This document shows, piece by piece, positions 8,437-15,198 of a stretch of 64,000 bases of DNA. The stretch's first letter is position 1. Every line of letters begins with the position of its first letter. The notes under the pieces were generated by a model. It worked only from the letters and a program-made list of their open reading frames with translations. It was not told the DNA's origin and did no database searches. This DNA is from an uncultured Gemmiger sp. GTDB lineage: Bacteria > Bacillota > Clostridia > Oscillospirales > Ruminococcaceae. The position numbers and the translations under genes were made by a program. The stretch covers positions 1 through 64,000 of the forward strand of contig CALXAH010000017.1 of NCBI GenBank assembly GCA_944386225.1. Direction: 5' to 3'.

Positions 8437-9012
8437 GTGCAGGGATTTTCTGACAAGGCATCCGCCCGCGCCGCCGCCCGGCAGCTGCGCACCGGCTGGA
8501 GCGATGAGCAGCGCCGGGCGCTGGGCATCGGCATGGCCGGGCAACTGACCGGCTGGCCCCTGTGGCAGCAGGCCGGGGCGGTGTTTGCCTTCTGCGGCGG
8601 GGCCCGGGAACCGGACACCCGCTCCATCCTGGAACTGGCCCTGGCCGCCGGCAAGGCGCTGTACCTGCCCCGGGTGACCGGCCCCGGCCGGATGGAGGCG
8701 GTACGGGTGGATAGGGTAGAACAGCTTGTACCGGGGGCTTACGGCATCCTGGAACCGCCCGCCGGTTTCCCCGTGGCCGGGCCACAGGCCATTGATCTTG
8801 TGCTGCTGCCCTGCCTGGCAGCGGCGGCCGATGGAACCCGCCTGGGCTGGGGCGGCGGCTACTACGACCGGTTTCTGGCCCGCTGCACCGCCCCGGCGGC
8901 GGTGCTCTGCCCCGAGGCGCTGGTGGCGCCTTCCCTGCCCGCCGAGCCTCATGACCGGCCCGCGGGCTGGATCGTAACCGAACGGCGGCTTTTTGTGTGC
9001 AGCAGTCTATAA
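8437..9012 (+). CDS. 5-formyltetrahydrofolate cyclo-ligase
   Basis: About 191 aa. It converts 5-formyl-THF to 5,10-methenyl-THF using ATP, returning stored folate to one-carbon metabolism. The diagnostic C-terminal motif GTRLGWGGGYYDRFL is present, as are an N-terminal basic ATP-binding region (ARAAARQLR) and IDLVLLPCLA. GTG at 8437 is chosen because AGGAGG (8424-8429) is seven bases upstream; an in-frame ATG at 8431 would be only one base away. It is a single-gene rightward unit, divergent from the carboxypeptidase gene and ended by a strong hairpin. Confidence 0.92.
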   Translation: MQGFSDKASARAAARQLRTGWSDEQRRALGIGMAGQLTGWPLWQQAGAVFAFCGGAREPDTRSILELALAAGKALYLPRVTGPGRMEAVRVDRVEQLVPGAYGILEPPAGFPVAGPQAIDLVLLPCLAAAADGTRLGWGGGYYDRFLARCTAPAAVLCPEALVAPSLPAEPHDRPAGWIVTERRLFVCSSL

Positions 9013-9021
9013 CAAAGCAGC

Positions 9022-9052
9022 AGCCGGGATGCAGAGGCATCCCGGCTGTTTT
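9022..9052 (+). terminator. intrinsic terminator after the cyclo-ligase gene
   Basis: An 11-bp perfect stem (9022-9032 with 9037-9047), 4-base loop, then GTTTT. The gene on the other strand ends at 9052, so this sits between convergent genes. Confidence 0.85.
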
Positions 9053-9630
9053 CAGCTGAGCAGCACCGGCTGGAACTGTCGGCCCCGCAAAGCGCACTCC
9101 AGCACATCCGGCAGCAGGGCAAAGTCGCTCTGCAGGCTGGCAGGCTTTTTCAGCGGCGCGTCCTGGCTGACCGGCACCAGATAGTAGTGCTTGCGGTTGA
9201 GCAGAGTGCCCAGGTTGACCAGGCTGGCCCCCAGCCCGTCGTTGGTGCTTACCGCCAGCACGATGGGTTTGCCGCCCCGCAGCATGCTTTTTACCCCCAG
9301 GGTCACCGGGGTGTCGCTGATGCCGTTTGCCAGCCGCCCCAGCGTGGCCCCGGTGCAGGGGGCCACGATCATGGCGTCGGCCATGTTTTTCGGGCCCAGG
9401 GGCTCCGCCTCCTGCAGCGTCTCAATGGGGGCATACCCGGTGATCAGCCGCAGCTGGTCTTTCCAGCCGCGGGCGGTGCCGAACCGGGTATCCATCCCGG
9501 CGGCGGCAAAACTCATCAGCGGCAGTACCCGAAATCCCTGTTCCACCAGGCGGCGCACCTGCACGATCACCTTGTCAAAGGTGCAGAAGCTGCCGCACAT
9601 GGCAAACACCACCGTCCGTTGTTGTTCCAT
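9052..9630 (-). CDS. dpaB: dipicolinate synthase subunit B
   Basis: A 192-aa flavoprotein-fold protein (SpoVFB). With DpaA it makes dipicolinic acid, the spore-core calcium chelator, from the lysine-pathway intermediate. Visible: VFAMCGSFCTFDKV at the N-terminus (flavin-fold phosphate loop), MIVAPCTGATLGRLANGI, and DTPVTLGVKSMLR. The start is ATG at 9630 with AGGAAAGGGG upstream, five bases after the dpaA stop, so the two genes are co-translated. Direct sign of a sporulating organism; expression would be expected in the mother cell. Confidence 0.93.
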   Translation of the reverse strand: MEQQRTVVFAMCGSFCTFDKVIVQVRRLVEQGFRVLPLMSFAAAGMDTRFGTARGWKDQLRLITGYAPIETLQEAEPLGPKNMADAMIVAPCTGATLGRLANGISDTPVTLGVKSMLRGGKPIVLAVSTNDGLGASLVNLGTLLNRKHYYLVPVSQDAPLKKPASLQSDFALLPDVLECALRGRQFQPVLLS

Positions 9631-9635
9631 CGTTG

Positions 9636-10427
9636 CTATCCCCTTTCCTCTTGTTCCGCCTGATTCAGTATGGACAACACGGCCCGGGCTATGAACCGCC
9701 CCGCCGTGACCGGCGCACATTTTCCCGGCAGGCCAGGCGCCGGGACAAGCCGGACCCCCAGCCGGGCGGCGGCTTCCGCGTCCGCCGCCCCGTGGCCCGC
9801 CAGCTCGATCACCCGGGCCCCCGGGGCCAGGCAGACCAGCAGGGATTCGTCCAGCAGCGGGGCGGGCACGGTGTTCACCACGGTGTCCGCCCCCTGCGCG
9901 GCAGTTGCCAGCTGTTCCGCCGCCAGGGCCCGGCATCCGTCCGCCAGGGCCGCTGCCCGGCGGGCCGGGTTGCAGTCCACCGCGGTCACCCGTACCCCCA
10001 GCGCCAGCAGCCGGCGGCCGATCGCCTGCCCCACCCGGCCATAGCCCAGCAGCAGCAGCTCTGAATCCCAGAGGGTGGTGCGCCGCCCTTCCAGCAGCAG
10101 GGCCAGACAGCCCTCGGCGGTGGGGATGGCGTTGAGCAGCGCCAGCTCCTCCCACTGCATATAATCCTGCAGGGCAAAACCTGCCGCCCGGGCCCGGGCC
10201 GCCGCCCCGGGGCTTACCGCCCCGCCCAGAAGCCGGGCGTCCGGCCGGGCCAGGGCCAGGGCCAGCGCCAGTTCCGGTGAACTTTCTTCCAGCCGCACCG
10301 GCAGCACCACGCAGTCCGCCTGTTCCGCCCACACCGGATCCAGCAGGGTGCAGCCCGCTTCGGTCAGCGCCGCCGCGGCGGCCTGCATCCGCGCATCATG
10401 CCCCAGCACCACAAATCGCCTGTTCAT
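9636..10427 (-). CDS. dpaA: dipicolinate synthase subunit A
   Basis: About 263 aa, related to Rossmann-fold dehydrogenases (SpoVFA). The N-terminal domain begins FVVLGHDARMQAAAAAL, and the NAD-binding domain has LLLLGYGRVGQAIGRRL near residue 125 followed by ITAVDCNPAR-like text (RVTAVDCNPARR). It acts with DpaB in dipicolinate formation. Two ATGs are possible (10433 and 10427); the second has better spacing from the G-run upstream. A strong hairpin at 10482-10525 insulates it from the gene upstream, so the dpa pair likely has its own promoter. Confidence 0.92.
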   Translation of the reverse strand: MNRRFVVLGHDARMQAAAAALTEAGCTLLDPVWAEQADCVVLPVRLEESSPELALALALARPDARLLGGAVSPGAAARARAAGFALQDYMQWEELALLNAIPTAEGCLALLLEGRRTTLWDSELLLLGYGRVGQAIGRRLLALGVRVTAVDCNPARRAAALADGCRALAAEQLATAAQGADTVVNTVPAPLLDESLLVCLAPGARVIELAGHGAADAEAAARLGVRLVPAPGLPGKCAPVTAGRFIARAVLSILNQAEQEERG

Positions 10428-10453
10428 CTTCATCCCCCCGTCCGCGTATGCCC

Positions 10454-10483
10454 CATGCTATGCCCGGAATGGGCGCACGGTGC
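10454..10483 (-). promoter_or_regulatory. possible sporulation-sigma promoter of dpaAB
   Basis: Minus strand GCACC (10483-10479), 16-bp spacer, CATAGCATG (10462-10454). This resembles the sigma-K pattern (AC-containing -35, CATAnnnT -10), as expected for dpa genes in Bacillus. No convincing sigma-A promoter is seen in this short gap. The match is short, so it is tentative. Confidence 0.35.
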
Positions 10484-10525
10484 AAAAAACGCGCCGCGGA
10501 AAAGCTTCCGCGGCGCGTTTTTTGC
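10482..10525. terminator. bidirectional-looking intrinsic terminator
   Basis: A 20-bp perfect inverted repeat (10482-10501 with 10506-10525) with a 4-base loop, flanked by A6 and T6. It ends transcription of the leftward CCA-like gene, whose stop is at 10534. Confidence 0.9.
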
Positions 10526-10533
10526 CGGTTGAT

Positions 10534-11361
10534 TCAGATAAAGCGGGCCAGGCTGCGGCCCAGCTGCAGCAGCACCGGGGCCACGTTCAGTTCCGGCTGT
10601 TCCACCACTACCTTCAGCAGCATGGACAGCACCTTGCCCGCCTTGCGGGCGCTGACCCCCTCGGCCATCAGTTCGGCCTGGGTCACCGCCAGCTGATCCG
10701 GGCTGAAGGGCTCCCGGCTGTCCAGCAGTTCCCGGTACAGAACGGCAACCGGCTCCCAGCCGGGGGCCAGCAGGCTGAACAGCGCGGCCATCTCCTCGGC
10801 GGGCAGGGGCGCGCCCTGGGCCAGGCAGCGTTTCAGGGCCAGCCGGTCGGCGGGCGGGCCGGCCCGGAACAGCTCGTCCAGCCGGGCGTAGTCCTGGCAG
10901 AAGGTCTGGCCCAGCTTCATGCGGCGGGCCGCCTGTTCGGCATCAGCCCCGCACAGCCGCAGAAACAGCCACCAGCGGCTGAGCAGCCCGCTGGGCGCCT
11001 GGGCCAGCGGATGCAGGCAGGCACAGCCCCGGATGCCCACCCCGCGCAGGCCGCCCGCCTGTACCAGCGGGGCCAGCGCCTGGGGGCATTGACCGGTCAG
11101 GGCGCGGTTCAGCTCATCCCGCACGGCCAGCGGGTCGGCATGAACCAGCGCGGGGGCCGCGTCCATGGCGGCGGAAAAACAGTCCCAGTCGGCAGCGCAG
11201 CCGCTCTCGGCGGCCAGGCGCACCAGCTGCAAAGCACGCATCGGATCGTCGGAAAAGAAGGGGCCGGGAGCCCCGGTACAGCCCAGCACAGGGCCTTGGC
11301 TGCCGGTATGGGTGCAGAACCCCTGCGGCAGGCAAACGGGAGCGCGGGCGGATTCAGGCAT
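10534..11361 (-). CDS. CCA-adding-enzyme-like protein lacking the catalytic head
   Basis: 275 aa. Residues about 29-275 follow the neck/body/tail helices of bacterial tRNA nucleotidyltransferases: DDPMRALQLVRLAAESGC matches the family's EDALRMMRAVRFVSELGF, DELNRALTG...LVQAGGL matches the next helices, and LAVTQAELMAEGVSARKAGK matches the tail. The N-terminal head with the GG/DxD nucleotidyl-transfer motifs is absent, replaced by about 28 unrelated residues. The gene is not obviously broken: GGAGGTGATCCC sits before ATG 11361, there is an extended -10 promoter, and a strong terminator follows. CCA addition by this protein alone is unlikely. tRNA binding without catalysis is one guess; a relic is another. 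Confidence 0.75.
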   Translation of the reverse strand: MPESARAPVCLPQGFCTHTGSQGPVLGCTGAPGPFFSDDPMRALQLVRLAAESGCAADWDCFSAAMDAAPALVHADPLAVRDELNRALTGQCPQALAPLVQAGGLRGVGIRGCACLHPLAQAPSGLLSRWWLFLRLCGADAEQAARRMKLGQTFCQDYARLDELFRAGPPADRLALKRCLAQGAPLPAEEMAALFSLLAPGWEPVAVLYRELLDSREPFSPDQLAVTQAELMAEGVSARKAGKVLSMLLKVVVEQPELNVAPVLLQLGRSLARFI

Positions 11362-11411
11362 GGGATCACCTCCGTGGAATAAAACCGCCGGACGGCGGCG
11401 GTGTGGTTACC

Positions 11412-11417
11412 ATTATA
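11412..11417 (-). promoter_or_regulatory. extended -10 promoter of the CCA-like gene
   Basis: Minus strand TGCTATAAT: a perfect TATAAT (11417-11412) with the TGn extension. No good -35 hexamer; the extended -10 may compensate. Confidence 0.6.
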
Positions 11418-11437
11418 GCAAAAATTTGTTCGGAGTG

Positions 11438-11466
11438 TTTATTTTTGTGCAAAATAATTATATAAT
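11438..11466 (+). promoter_or_regulatory. likely murC promoter
   Basis: TTTATT (11438-11443), 17 bp, perfect TATAAT (11461-11466) within an AT-rich island that stands out from the GC-rich surroundings. The -35 is poor. Confidence 0.55.
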
Positions 11467-11541
11467 GAGATACAAGACAGGCGGCGGCGTTGGCATAAGG
11501 GCGGCTTCCTGCCAATACATGGCCAAAGGTGGTTTGTGGGA

Positions 11542-12918
11542 ATGGCGATTACAAGCGGGTTCAATAAAGACCTTCTGGCGGGAGTATCCCGTCTGCATTT
11601 CATCGGCATCGGCGGCAGCGGGATGTTTCCGCTGGTGCAGATTCTGGCGTCCAAGGGATATACCATCACCGGCAGCGACGTGAACGAAGGCACCATCATC
11701 GAGGCGGAGCGGGCCATGGGCATCCAGGTATATATGGGTCACGCCGCGGAGAACGTGCTGGGCGCGGATATGGTGGTGTACTCCGCCGCCATTCACGAGG
11801 ATAACCCGGAGCTGCAGGAAGCGGATATGCGGGGCATTCCCTGCGTGGAACGCAGTGTGATGCTGGGTTACGTAAGCCGGCTGTACCCCCGCAGCATCTG
11901 CGTGGCGGGCACCCACGGTAAAACCACCACCACCAGCCTGATCACCACCATGCTGGAACTGGCCGGACGGGATCCGGCGGCGGTGATCGGCGGCAAGCTG
12001 CCGCTGATCCACGGCTACGGCAAGGCCGGCAGCGGCCAGAACATCGTGGTGGAAGCCTGCGAGTTTGCCGAGACCTTTTTGCGGCTGGCGCCCTCGGTGT
12101 CCATCATTCTGAACATCGACAATGACCATCTGGACTGCTACGGCACCATGGGCAACCTGAAGCTGGCATTCCGCAAGTTTGCGCTGCTGGCCAGCCACAC
12201 GGTGATTGTGAACGCAGATGACGAAAACGCCATGCAGGTAATGAGCAGCATTGACCGGGATGTGCGCACCTTCGGCATCCGCAAGCATGCGGACTACAAG
12301 GCCGAAAACGTGCGGGAATACAAGCCCGGCTTCTATGAGTTCGATGTGCTGGAGTTTGGCGAACCCTATGCCCATATCAAGATGGGCGCGCCCGGCTACC
12401 ACAATATCTACAACGCCCTGGCCATGACCGCCTGCGTGCCGTTGGTGGGCCTGTGCCCCAGCGATGCGGAGGCTGCCGCCGCCAACTTTACCGGGGCGGG
12501 CCGCCGGTTTGAAATCAAGGGCGAGGTAAGCGGCGCCATGGTGGTGGACGACTACGCCCACCATCCCACCGAGGTGGGGGCCACCCTGAAAACCGCCCGG
12601 GAACTGACCACCGGCACCCTGTGGGCGGTGCATCAGCCCTTCACCTACAGCCGTACCCGCGCGCTGCTGCGGGAATTTGCCGAGGTGCTGAGCCTGGCCG
12701 ACCGGGTGGTGCTGACCCCCATCATGGGCAGCCGCGAGGTGGATGACGGCAGCGTGAAGTCGGAGGATCTGGCCGCCCTGATCCCCGGCGCCATCGTGGT
12801 GGAGAGCCTGGACGCCGCGGCGCAGTATATCAAGGAGAACGCCAAAGAGGGCGATCTGGTGATCACCATGGGTTGCGGCGACGTATACAAGGCCGCCGAC
12901 AAGATGATCCAAGAATAA
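11542..12918 (+). CDS. murC: UDP-N-acetylmuramate--L-alanine ligase
   Basis: A 458-aa Mur ligase that adds L-Ala to UDP-MurNAc, the first amino-acid step of peptidoglycan precursor synthesis, in the cytosol. N-terminal UDP-binding Rossmann domain with HFIGIGGSGMFPL; ATP-binding P-loop AGTHGKTTTTSLI near residue 120; Mur ligase signature NIDNDHLDCY; C-terminal domain with DDYAHHPTEV and PFTYSRT. Full family length. ATG at 11542 is favoured over GTG at 11536 because AAAGGTGG is nine bases upstream of the ATG. It stands alone, with its own AT-rich promoter and a terminator. Confidence 0.96.
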   Translation: MAITSGFNKDLLAGVSRLHFIGIGGSGMFPLVQILASKGYTITGSDVNEGTIIEAERAMGIQVYMGHAAENVLGADMVVYSAAIHEDNPELQEADMRGIPCVERSVMLGYVSRLYPRSICVAGTHGKTTTTSLITTMLELAGRDPAAVIGGKLPLIHGYGKAGSGQNIVVEACEFAETFLRLAPSVSIILNIDNDHLDCYGTMGNLKLAFRKFALLASHTVIVNADDENAMQVMSSIDRDVRTFGIRKHADYKAENVREYKPGFYEFDVLEFGEPYAHIKMGAPGYHNIYNALAMTACVPLVGLCPSDAEAAAANFTGAGRRFEIKGEVSGAMVVDDYAHHPTEVGATLKTARELTTGTLWAVHQPFTYSRTRALLREFAEVLSLADRVVLTPIMGSREVDDGSVKSEDLAALIPGAIVVESLDAAAQYIKENAKEGDLVITMGCGDVYKAADKMIQE

Positions 12919-12925
12919 AAATATC

Positions 12926-12959
12926 GGGGCGCGCAGCCAACCGGCTGCGCGCCCCTTTT
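12926..12959 (+). terminator. murC terminator
   Basis: A 13-bp perfect stem (12926-12938 with 12943-12955), loop AACC, then TTTT. Convergent with the mazF stop at 12964. Confidence 0.9.
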
Positions 12960-12963
12960 GTGT

Positions 12964-13314
12964 TCAGCTGGTGGTAAGGCCTACGCTTACCCCCAGCGCC
13001 TGATCCACCCGCTGCTGATCCTCCGGGTCCAGACGGCCTGCCCGCTCCCGCAGGCGGCGCTTGTCCAGGGTGCGGATCTGTTCCAGCAGCACGATGCTGT
13101 CCCGCGTCAGGCCGCCCCGGCCCGCCTTGAGCCCGATATGGGTGGGCAGGCGGTTTTTGTCCTGCCGGGAGGTGATCGCCGCCGCGATCACCGTGGGGCT
13201 GTGCCGGTTGCCGATATCGTTCTGCAGGATCAGCACCGGGCGGATGCCGCCCTGCTCCGAGCCCACCACCGGGCTCAGATCGGCGTAAAAGACCTCTCCG
13301 CGATGTACTTCCAT
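12964..13314 (-). CDS. MazF/PemK-family endoribonuclease toxin, no adjacent antitoxin
   Basis: A 116-aa protein with the EndoA (NdoA) pattern: VHRGEVFYADLSPVVGSEQGG at the N-terminus, IRPVLILQND, VIAAAITSR, and LTRDSIVLLEQIRTLDKRRL. The family cuts mRNA at short single-stranded sites. In Bacilli the gene is preceded by a mazE-type antitoxin; here the upstream gap to acpS is only 59 bp and has no room for one. Its position next to acpS recalls the Bacillus acpS-alr-ndoAI-ndoA order with the middle genes lost. Either the antitoxin is elsewhere or control differs. Confidence 0.92.
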   Translation of the reverse strand: MEVHRGEVFYADLSPVVGSEQGGIRPVLILQNDIGNRHSPTVIAAAITSRQDKNRLPTHIGLKAGRGGLTRDSIVLLEQIRTLDKRRLRERAGRLDPEDQQRVDQALGVSVGLTTS

Positions 13315-13373
13315 GTACGAAACCCTCCCTGAAAAGTTTTGGTCAGGGAGAGTATGCCCGGCCGGGCGAGGGT

Positions 13374-13748
13374 TTATACCGTCTCGGCCACCGCAAAGGC
13401 CACCGCCGCGCCCCCGTCGTGGGTGATGGACAGGTGCACCGCGGCCTTATTTTCCGCCGCCCAGGCCGCCGCGGCACCGCTCAGCTCGTAATAGGGCGCG
13501 CCGGAAGGGCGGCGCAGCGCCTGGATCTCGGCCAGGGCAAAACCGCCGATGCCCCGCCCGGCCGCTTTCAGAAAGGCCTCCTTGGCGGCCCAGCAGCCCG
13601 CCGCCCGCTCAGCCCGGCGGGCAGGCGCGGTGGCCTCCAGCAGGGCACGTTCCCCGGGGCCGAACACCTTTTCCATAAAAGACGGGCTGGCAAGGCTCTT
13701 TTCCAGCCGGGCAATCCGCACCGTGTCCACCCCGATTCCCAGAATCAT
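13374..13748 (-). CDS. acpS: holo-[acyl-carrier-protein] synthase
   Basis: 124 aa. It transfers 4'-phosphopantetheine from CoA to the serine of ACP, activating fatty-acid synthesis. Visible: MILGIGVDTVRIARLE with the metal-binding Asp, AAGCWAAKEAFLKAAGRG with the catalytic WxxKEA-type motif, and LSITHDGGAAVAFAV at the end. The start is ATG at 13748, with AGGAGG seven bases upstream; the frame continues further up but crosses the promoter. mazF follows 59 bp downstream and is probably co-transcribed. Confidence 0.95.
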   Translation of the reverse strand: MILGIGVDTVRIARLEKSLASPSFMEKVFGPGERALLEATAPARRAERAAGCWAAKEAFLKAAGRGIGGFALAEIQALRRPSGAPYYELSGAAAAWAAENKAAVHLSITHDGGAAVAFAVAETV

Positions 13749-13774
13749 ACCGCCGCCTCCTTTTGTTTTCTGCC

Positions 13775-13804
13775 AGTATACCACAGCCGCCGCCCCCCTT
13801 GCAA
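13775..13804 (-). promoter_or_regulatory. acpS promoter (shares its -35 with the pheS T-box promoter)
   Basis: Minus strand TTGCAA (13804-13799), 18-bp spacer, TATACT (13780-13775) with TGG before it. TTGCAA is palindromic and also serves as the -35 of the rightward promoter. Confidence 0.7.
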
Positions 13805-13827
13805 ATCCCGCAAAACCGTGCTATAAT
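13799..13827 (+). promoter_or_regulatory. promoter of the T-box-pheST transcript
   Basis: TTGCAA (13799-13804), 17-bp spacer, perfect TATAAT (13822-13827) with TGC before it. The expected start, near 13834, lies just upstream of the T-box Stem I. Confidence 0.78.
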
Positions 13828-13839
13828 CGGCTTTGTCAA

Positions 13840-14101
13840 ACGCGTTGACGAAAGAAAGTACCCGTGCGTATCCCGGCACAGAGAGGGGCCTCCCGGCTGC
13901 AAGGGCCCTGCGGTGAACGGCGGCGAAGTTCCTTTCTGAGCGGCCCGGCTGAAGGCGCTGTGCGCTTGTAGGCGGGGACGGGTTCCCCCGTTACCGGGAC
14001 AACGAGTGTTTGCTCGAGGTGTTTTGAGCAGAAATCCGGGTGGTACCGCGGAGCTTTTACCGGCTTCGTCCCTGATGCACAGGGGCGGGGCCGTTTTGTT
14101 T
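13840..14101 (+). ncRNA. T-box leader (tRNA-Phe responsive)
   Basis: This fills most of the 412-bp gap between acpS and pheS. The conserved T-box sequence GGGTGGTACCGCGG is at 14038-14051. Stem I features are present: AGTA bulge near 13857 and AGAGAGG near 13882. The specifier region reads GCGAAG-TTC-CTTTCTGAGC, giving a UUC (Phe) codon at 13929-13931. The antiterminator bulge UGGU would pair with a tRNA whose discriminator base is A, as in tRNA-Phe. A terminator stem spans 14061-14093, followed by TTTTGTTTT. Uncharged tRNA-Phe would bind both sites and allow pheST transcription. Confidence 0.93.
14061..14101 (+). terminator. regulated terminator of the T-box
   Basis: Stem from CGGC...TCCCT to AGGGG...GCCG with a loop near 14074-14080, then TTTTGTTTT at 14094-14101. 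Its 5' arm would be sequestered by the antiterminator. Confidence 0.85.
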
Positions 14102-14160
14102 TACTCCCCCGCCCGAACACGCCGCCCCACCGGCGGCCAAACGGAAGGAGCAGAACCAAT

Positions 14161-15183
14161 ATGCAACAGATCATTGACCAGCTGACCGCCCAGGCCGGCG
14201 CGGCTCTGGCCGCGGCCGGCGACCGGCAGAGCCTGGCCGCCTTCTGGCAGGAATACCTGAGCCGGAACGGCAAGGTGGCGGGCCTGATGAAGGAGCTGCG
14301 CAACGTGGCCCCCGAAGAGCGCCCCGCCGCCGGCAAGATCATCAACGAGTGCAAGGCCAGACTGACCGCCGACTACGAGGCCGCCGCCGCCCGCATCGAG
14401 GCCGCGGAACTGGCCCGGCGCAACGCCGCCGAGGCGGTGGACATCACCCTGCCGGCCAAGCGCCGCGCGCTGGGCGGGCTGCACCCCATCACCCTGGTGA
14501 AGAACCAGATCATCGATGTGTTTGCCGGGATGGGTTTTGAGGTGTACGAGGGCCCCGAAATCGAGGACGACGACCACAACTTCACCCGCCTGAACGTGCC
14601 CCGCAACCATCCCGCCCGGGATATGCAGGACACCTTCTATGTGACCGACGATCTGCTGTTGCGCACCCAGACCAGCCCGGGCCAGATCCGCACCATGGAC
14701 GCGGAAAAGCCCCCCATCAAAGTGCTGGTGCCGGGCCGCGTGTTCCGCAGCGACAGCGACGCCACCCACAGCCCCATGTTCCATCAGATGGAGGGTCTTG
14801 TGGTGGACAAGGGCATTACCCTGTGCGATCTGCAGGGCATGCTGGACAAGCTGGTACAGGCCCTGTTTGACGAGAGCGCCCACACCCGCCTGCGGCCCAG
14901 CTACTTCCCCTTCACCGAACCCAGCGTGGAGGTGGACGTGAGCTGCTGCGAGTGCGGCGGCAAGGGCTGCCCCCTGTGCAAGGGCACCGGCTGGATCGAG
15001 GTGCTGGGCGGCGGCGTTGTGAACCGCAAGGTGCTGGAGAACTGCGGCATCGACCCGGATGTGTACTCCGGCATCGCCTTCGGCATCGGCATCGAGCGCA
15101 TCGCCATGCTCAAATACGGCATCAACAACATCGGCCTGCTGTTCGAGAACGACCTGCGTTTTCTGCGGCAGTTCCAGGAATAA
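14161..15183 (+). CDS. pheS: phenylalanine--tRNA ligase, alpha subunit
   Basis: 340 aa. Catalytic subunit of the (alpha-beta)2 enzyme that charges tRNA-Phe. An N-terminal coiled-coil arm (about 1-90) is followed by a class II catalytic core: [23 protein letters not shown], motif 2 ([19 protein letters not shown]) and motif 3 ([18 protein letters not shown]). A Cys-rich loop [17 protein letters not shown], common in Firmicute PheS, is near 261-277. AAGGAG precedes the ATG. Regulated by the T-box; pheT follows 15 bp downstream. Confidence 0.97.
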   Translation: MQQIIDQLTAQAGAALAAAGDRQSLAAFWQEYLSRNGKVAGLMKELRNVAPEERPAAGKIINECKARLTADYEAAAARIEAAELARRNAAEAVDITLPAKRRALGGLHPITLVKNQIIDVFAGMGFEVYEGPEIEDDDHNFTRLNVPRNHPARDMQDTFYVTDDLLLRTQTSPGQIRTMDAEKPPIKVLVPGRVFRSDSDATHSPMFHQMEGLVVDKGITLCDLQGMLDKLVQALFDESAHTRLRPSYFPFTEPSVEVDVSCCECGGKGCPLCKGTGWIEVLGGGVVNRKVLENCGIDPDVYSGIAFGIGIERIAMLKYGINNIGLLFENDLRFLRQFQE

Positions 15184-15198
15184 GGAGGGCGCCATACC

